Source of the DNA: Conidiobolus incongruus B7586
Lineage: Eukaryota; Entomophthoromycota; Entomophthoromycetes; Entomophthorales; Conidiobolaceae
Direction of reading: 5' to 3'
Length of the DNA stretch: 10,185 nt
NCBI GenBank assembly: GCA_000697335.1
Contig: JNEM01012202.1
Span: 1 to 10,185 of the forward strand
In this document: piece by piece, positions 8,313-10,185 of the stretch
Layout: each line of letters opens with the position of its first letter
Position numbering within the stretch: the first letter of the stretch is position 1
Program-made: the position numbers and the translations under genes
Notes under the pieces: model-generated
What the model was told of the DNA's origin: nothing
What the model saw: only the letters and a program-made list of their open reading frames with translations
Database searches by the model: none

Positions 8313-8414
8313 CCAAAAAAAACCTATTATCAAAAGCTTATCTCCTGTACTACCACATAAGGTACCTCTTTACTAGTAACAATGTGACTATGTAGTACAA
8401 ATAGGCATTTTTGG
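8313..8414. repeat. About 100-bp interrupted hairpin downstream of PEX11
   Basis: Several nested complementary segments share one centre. The outer arm 8313-8328 (CCAAAAAAAACCTATT) pairs with 8400-8414. The middle arm TGTACTAC (8346-8353) pairs with GTAGTACA (8392-8399), and CACAT (8354-8358) with ATGTG (8382-8386). A perfect palindrome TTACTAGTAA (8370-8379) sits at the centre. A 17-base stretch on the left side (8329-8345) has no partner. The arms look like the ends of a miniature inverted-repeat element or a cruciform; no protein is encoded. Confidence 0.5.
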
Positions 8415-9149
8415 TTAATACAATTCAATATTCAAAACAATTAAAATTAATCCAAGAAGAATATTTGAATAAGAAATAATAAATGAACAAACGATTATCA
8501 ATTAGAAACTATAAATTACATCAACAGTATATCATATTAATTTTGAATGCTAATGAATAATATTTAATTTACTGTATATTAAAATTGTTAATAAATTTTC
8601 ATTCAATTTTATTATACAATTATGGATTGATGAATTGATTCTTTGGAATTTATAAACTGAAATAATGATAAATAGTAAAGTGAATATAAATTAATTTTCA
8701 ATGGAATTATAATTCCCAATTATATTATATAATATAAATTTTAACTCAAATAATATTTTTAATAATTTTATCAATTTAAAATGAATAATATCAAACAAGA
8801 GAAAAATTAATTCATAACTATCAGGATCTTGTCAAATCAATATCCATTTTAAATTGATCAATATTTACAGTGTTTTAAATATCAAGATTTTAGTTAGATT
8901 TTGTCAAGATTTTCCGAATTTATTGGATACTTTAAGATTTGGTAATATTGATTAGATTTATAGAGTTTATTCCAATTCACAAGAAAAGGATGGAATATTA
9001 TTTTTAAGTTGACTGAATAATTCAATTTAAAGATTGAAATAGATTGGCGGTTATAACGTGGTATGGACGGTTGGTTACTGTAATTAACAAAATATTGAGT
9101 AGTAGAATTGAAATTTTGTAATGTTAATCAAGCCTTTATAAACATTTTA

Positions 9150-9260
9150 ATGAGGTTAAAAGATTTTGAAAAGTTGCTGAATGCTCAACAAAAGTCTCTG
9201 AAAATTCTCAGGATTGGGATCAATTTAACATCAGGATTTAGGACTGAGATATTATATTGA
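9150..9260 (+). CDS. Doubtful 36-residue small ORF
   Basis: ATG at 9150 to TGA at 9258-9260. The predicted peptide begins MRLKDFEKLLNAQQKSLKIL and is basic and amphipathic, with a less AT-biased codon mix than the flanks. It matches no family I know. It is short enough to be chance. It could also be one exon of a spliced gene, but I found no convincing partner exon. Confidence 0.15.
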   Translation: MRLKDFEKLLNAQQKSLKILRIGINLTSGFRTEILY

Positions 9261-9566
9261 GTGAATTACATGTGATAATGAGCCATGCTATTATTATATT
9301 GATTTCTGTAGTCTTTGGTTCCAAGCTTGGTGTTTAATTGAATACGGCTCTGTTACAGTTTAATAAATAATGTTATGATAAAGTGTTGAATCAAATTGTA
9401 GTACGGTGTTTAATACAAAATTCATCAAATATTTAATTAAATGGATCACATATTTTGATCTTTTTATTTGAAAATATATTAACAAATAAATGAGATATAA
9501 TTTTCGGGTATTGGAACATATTTAAAGAGTTGATTGGTAGATAAAAACATTACCCTATCCATATAT

Positions 9567-9682
9567 CCAATCAGTATCCATAACCCCAAACAACATTCTC
9601 CAGATTCAAAAGCTTTTCAATTGCATAAGCCAATCATCAGCCACCAATCCATCCAGTACAAAAGAACGGGTGAGAAAATTGG
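9567..9682 (+). promoter_or_regulatory. CCAAT-box cluster in the elongase promoter
   Basis: CCAAT pentamers occur at 9567-9571, 9630-9634 and 9644-9648 on the plus strand, and at 9678-9682 on the minus strand. The cluster sits 70-185 bases upstream of the TATA candidate. CCAAT boxes are bound by the HAP/NF-Y complex in fungi and animals; use here is inferred from position and clustering. Confidence 0.4.
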
Positions 9683-9751
9683 CTATCAACTCAAGATCAT
9701 TTGATTATGAAATACAATTTAGTGCCACCCTAACCATAGTATTCCAAACAC

Positions 9752-9759
9752 TATAAATA
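9752..9759 (+). promoter_or_regulatory. TATA box candidate for the elongase gene
   Basis: TATAAATA lies 95 bases upstream of the ELO start codon and just downstream of the CCAAT cluster, in a locally C-rich promoter, an arrangement typical of a regulated RNA polymerase II promoter. Confidence 0.5.
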
Positions 9760-9853
9760 CTTGATTCAAGCTATTCCATCTCAAAGATTTTTAAACTTTA
9801 ATATAATAAATTCAAAGAATAATCCCAATTTACATTAATATAATATTAATAAA

Positions 9854-10185
9854 ATGACATCTTTACTATCGATCAACAGATGGATCGATTTAGCTTATGA
9901 AAAGATCACCGGTGACCATATTCAAAACTTTCACTTCGTCCCAGGTGTCACTCCCATTTCCACATTCTCCCAATCTGTAGCATTCTGTTCCGCGTATGTC
10001 GTGGTTATTTTTAGTATTCAGTTCCTTATGAAGGATCGCAAACCTATCGAATCCAAGATCTTATTCCGTCTCCATAACTTTTTCTTAACTATCTTGTCTC
10101 TCGTGTTATTATTAGGTTTCGTCGAAGAAATGATCCCTCAGTGGTACCGTGAAGGTTTCTTCTACGCCGTTTGCTCCGCTAAAGC
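9854..10185 (+). CDS. ELO-family very-long-chain fatty acid elongase, N-terminal part
   Basis: The gene is cut by the window end; 110 full codons are visible from ATG 9854. ELO proteins are multi-pass ER membrane 3-ketoacyl-CoA synthases that condense malonyl-CoA with acyl-CoA to lengthen fatty acids for sphingolipids and phospholipids. Visible hallmarks are the soluble N-terminus with FVPGVTPIST (residues 28-37), a first membrane span (about 41-58), the basic loop LMKDRKPIESKI (58-69), the conserved HN pair (74-75) opening the second span (about 76-91), and AVCSA at the edge (105-109), where the family has a conserved cysteine. The catalytic HxxHH box lies beyond the window. No intron is seen so far. 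Codon use is the most C-rich of the window, which may mean high expression. Which fungal ELO class it belongs to cannot be decided. Confidence 0.9.
   Translation, partial: MTSLLSINRWIDLAYEKITGDHIQNFHFVPGVTPISTFSQSVAFCSAYVVVIFSIQFLMKDRKPIESKILFRLHNFFLTILSLVLLLGFVEEMIPQWYREGFFYAVCSAK

Larger units (their letters stand above)
8099..9853. other. Long AT-rich spacer between PEX11 and ELO elongase
   Basis: It holds the PEX11 3' end, the hairpin, a stretch of plain AT-rich DNA (8430-9040), a small patch of higher G+C at 9046-9080, a doubtful 36-codon frame at 9150-9260, and the elongase promoter from about 9540 on. CpGs occur at a scattered low level, in contrast to 1-2369. I recognise no further gene or RNA. 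Confidence 0.5.

Overview
This window comes from a very AT-rich eukaryotic nuclear genome. Coding exons are clearly richer in G+C than the spacers. Genes carry tiny GT-AG introns (45-52 bp), and core-promoter and AATAAA signals are eukaryotic. The gene set is a Tubby-domain protein, a Kv-beta-like aldo-keto reductase, a FAM210/DUF1279 mitochondrial protein, PEX11 and an ELO fatty acid elongase. My best guess is an early-diverging, AT-rich fungus, for example of the Conidiobolus/entomophthoralean kind. That is inference from gene content and composition, not proof.

Layout: about 1-1300 is the relic of a Tc1/mariner DNA transposon. Its transposase frame can be followed without a frameshift from about 138 to 1046, but carries about 23 in-frame stops, all TAA/TAG/TGA, the recognisable ones at Gln or Trp positions. 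Two of the three catalytic acidic codons have changed (D to N, E to K), all compatible with C:G to T:A change. CpA is strongly depleted there, and no CpG occurs from base 1 to 2369. This is what repeat-induced point mutation (RIP) or a similar cytosine-deaminating defence leaves behind, and it is the most interesting thing in the window. Bases 1300-2450 are plain AT-rich spacer.

Bases 2508-3618 (+) hold a Tubby-domain gene, for which I propose two short 5' exons. Bases 4140-5483 (+) hold an eight-exon aldo-keto reductase whose joined exons give an unbroken 335-residue protein. Its 3' end faces a FAM210-like mitochondrial membrane protein gene on the minus strand (5725-6393). A 931-bp divergent promoter region separates that gene from an intronless PEX11 (7325-8098, +). 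After a 1.75-kb AT-rich spacer containing a 100-bp hairpin, the window ends inside a plus-strand ELO elongase gene (from 9854).

The genes are not an operon. PEX11 (peroxisome division) and ELO (ER fatty-acid elongation) both touch lipid metabolism, but nothing in the sequence shows that they are co-regulated.
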